This document shows positions 5,321 to 5,407 of a DNA stretch of 5,407 nt, in pieces. How positions within the stretch are numbered: position 1 is the first letter of the stretch; every line of letters begins with the position of its first letter. Source of the DNA: Chloroflexota bacterium. GTDB lineage: Bacteria > Chloroflexota > UBA5177 > JANWHV01. The notes below the pieces were generated by a model. That model did no database searches and was not told the origin of the DNA. It saw nothing but the letters and a program-made list of their open reading frames with translations. Both the position numbers and the translations under genes were made by a program. Location: positions 1 through 5,407 of the forward strand of contig JANWHO010000198.1 in NCBI GenBank assembly GCA_025450375.1, in the 5' to 3' direction.

Positions 5321-5407
5321 ATGTCTCCTCGACAACAGCCAATAGATTGCCCGAACGATGCCTGCGCCACTCCCGCCGCCCTTGGGCTCACCACCTGCTT
5401 CACCAAC
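5321..5407 (+). CDS. Unidentified partial reading frame, N-terminus only
   Basis: A rightward frame of 29 codons is open to the window edge, divergent from the main operon. It begins at an ATG with an excellent Shine-Dalgarno, GGAGGT at 5309-5314, six bases upstream; this is the chief reason to call it. The peptide starts MSPRQQPIDCPNDACATP and continues to ...TTCFTN, with cysteines at residues 10, 15 and 26. It shows no basic-plus-hydrophobic signal peptide. I do not recognise the family. It is not ribosomal protein L28, which often lies divergently beside asp23-fakA in Firmicutes. Two other frames are also open here: a rightward one from ATG 5263 without a Shine-Dalgarno, and a leftward one from the edge to a TAA at 5279-5281. 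Third-position GC does not separate them clearly, so this call rests on the ribosome binding site. Confidence 0.4.
   Translation, partial: MSPRQQPIDCPNDACATPAALGLTTCFTN

Noticed and set aside
5263..5407. Rightward frame from ATG 5263 open to the edge
   Set aside because: There is no Shine-Dalgarno and the translation is Arg/His-rich and shadow-like. The frame from 5321 has a far better ribosome binding site.
5279..5407. Leftward frame open from the right edge to a TAA at 5279-5281, possibly the end of an upstream gene
   Set aside because: Its 42 codons show a Gly-rich, unrecognised sequence. It cannot be excluded, but nothing positive supports it and it conflicts with the well-placed ribosome binding site on the other strand.
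1..5407. Search for a defence system, mobile element, CRISPR array or tRNA
   Set aside because: No direct-repeat arrays, transposase-like proteins, terminal inverted repeats or tRNA cloverleaf were seen; the genes are housekeeping families.

Overview
The window is GC-rich bacterial chromosome. Almost all of it is one tightly packed leftward (minus-strand) gene cluster. In transcription order from the right: an Asp23/Gls24-family protein, a DAK2-type fatty acid kinase FakA, a DegV-family fatty-acid-binding FakB, a PfkB-family sugar kinase, a PhnP-like metallo-beta-lactamase-fold hydrolase, and MoaC of molybdenum cofactor synthesis. The gaps are 18 and 20 nt, followed by overlaps of 4, 4 and 1 nt, so one polycistronic transcript with translational coupling in its downstream half is very likely. 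The asp23-fakA-fakB block is typical of Firmicutes and Chloroflexota-like lineages. High GC and the sequence style lean towards Chloroflexota or a GC-rich Firmicute, but this is an impression, not a phylogenetic result.

Layout. Positions 1-20 lie beyond the moaC stop and hold nothing callable. Positions 21-3044 carry moaC, the hydrolase gene, pfkB and fakB with no gaps. Positions 3065-4729 carry the long fakA, which contains a strong 14-bp perfect inverted repeat exactly in an interdomain linker. The asp23/gls24-like gene follows, with its start best placed at 5128. Positions 5129-5320 are non-coding as far as I can tell and rich in dyad symmetry; three nested stems could form a three-way-junction RNA directly upstream of the asp23 start. 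From 5321 a short rightward reading frame with a very good Shine-Dalgarno site runs off the window edge.

How the genes work together. FakB carries a fatty acid that FakA phosphorylates to acyl-phosphate, which feeds phospholipid synthesis through PlsX/PlsY (established for the family). The Asp23-like protein is a regular genomic partner of FakA with an unresolved biochemical role. The sugar kinase, hydrolase and MoaC have no obvious shared pathway with FakAB and look like an operon extension of housekeeping genes.

I see no mobile element, CRISPR array, tRNA, rRNA or defence system. The genes themselves are ordinary. The parts worth a second look are the structured leader at about 5143-5249, the fakA linker palindrome, and the unidentified partial gene at the right edge.
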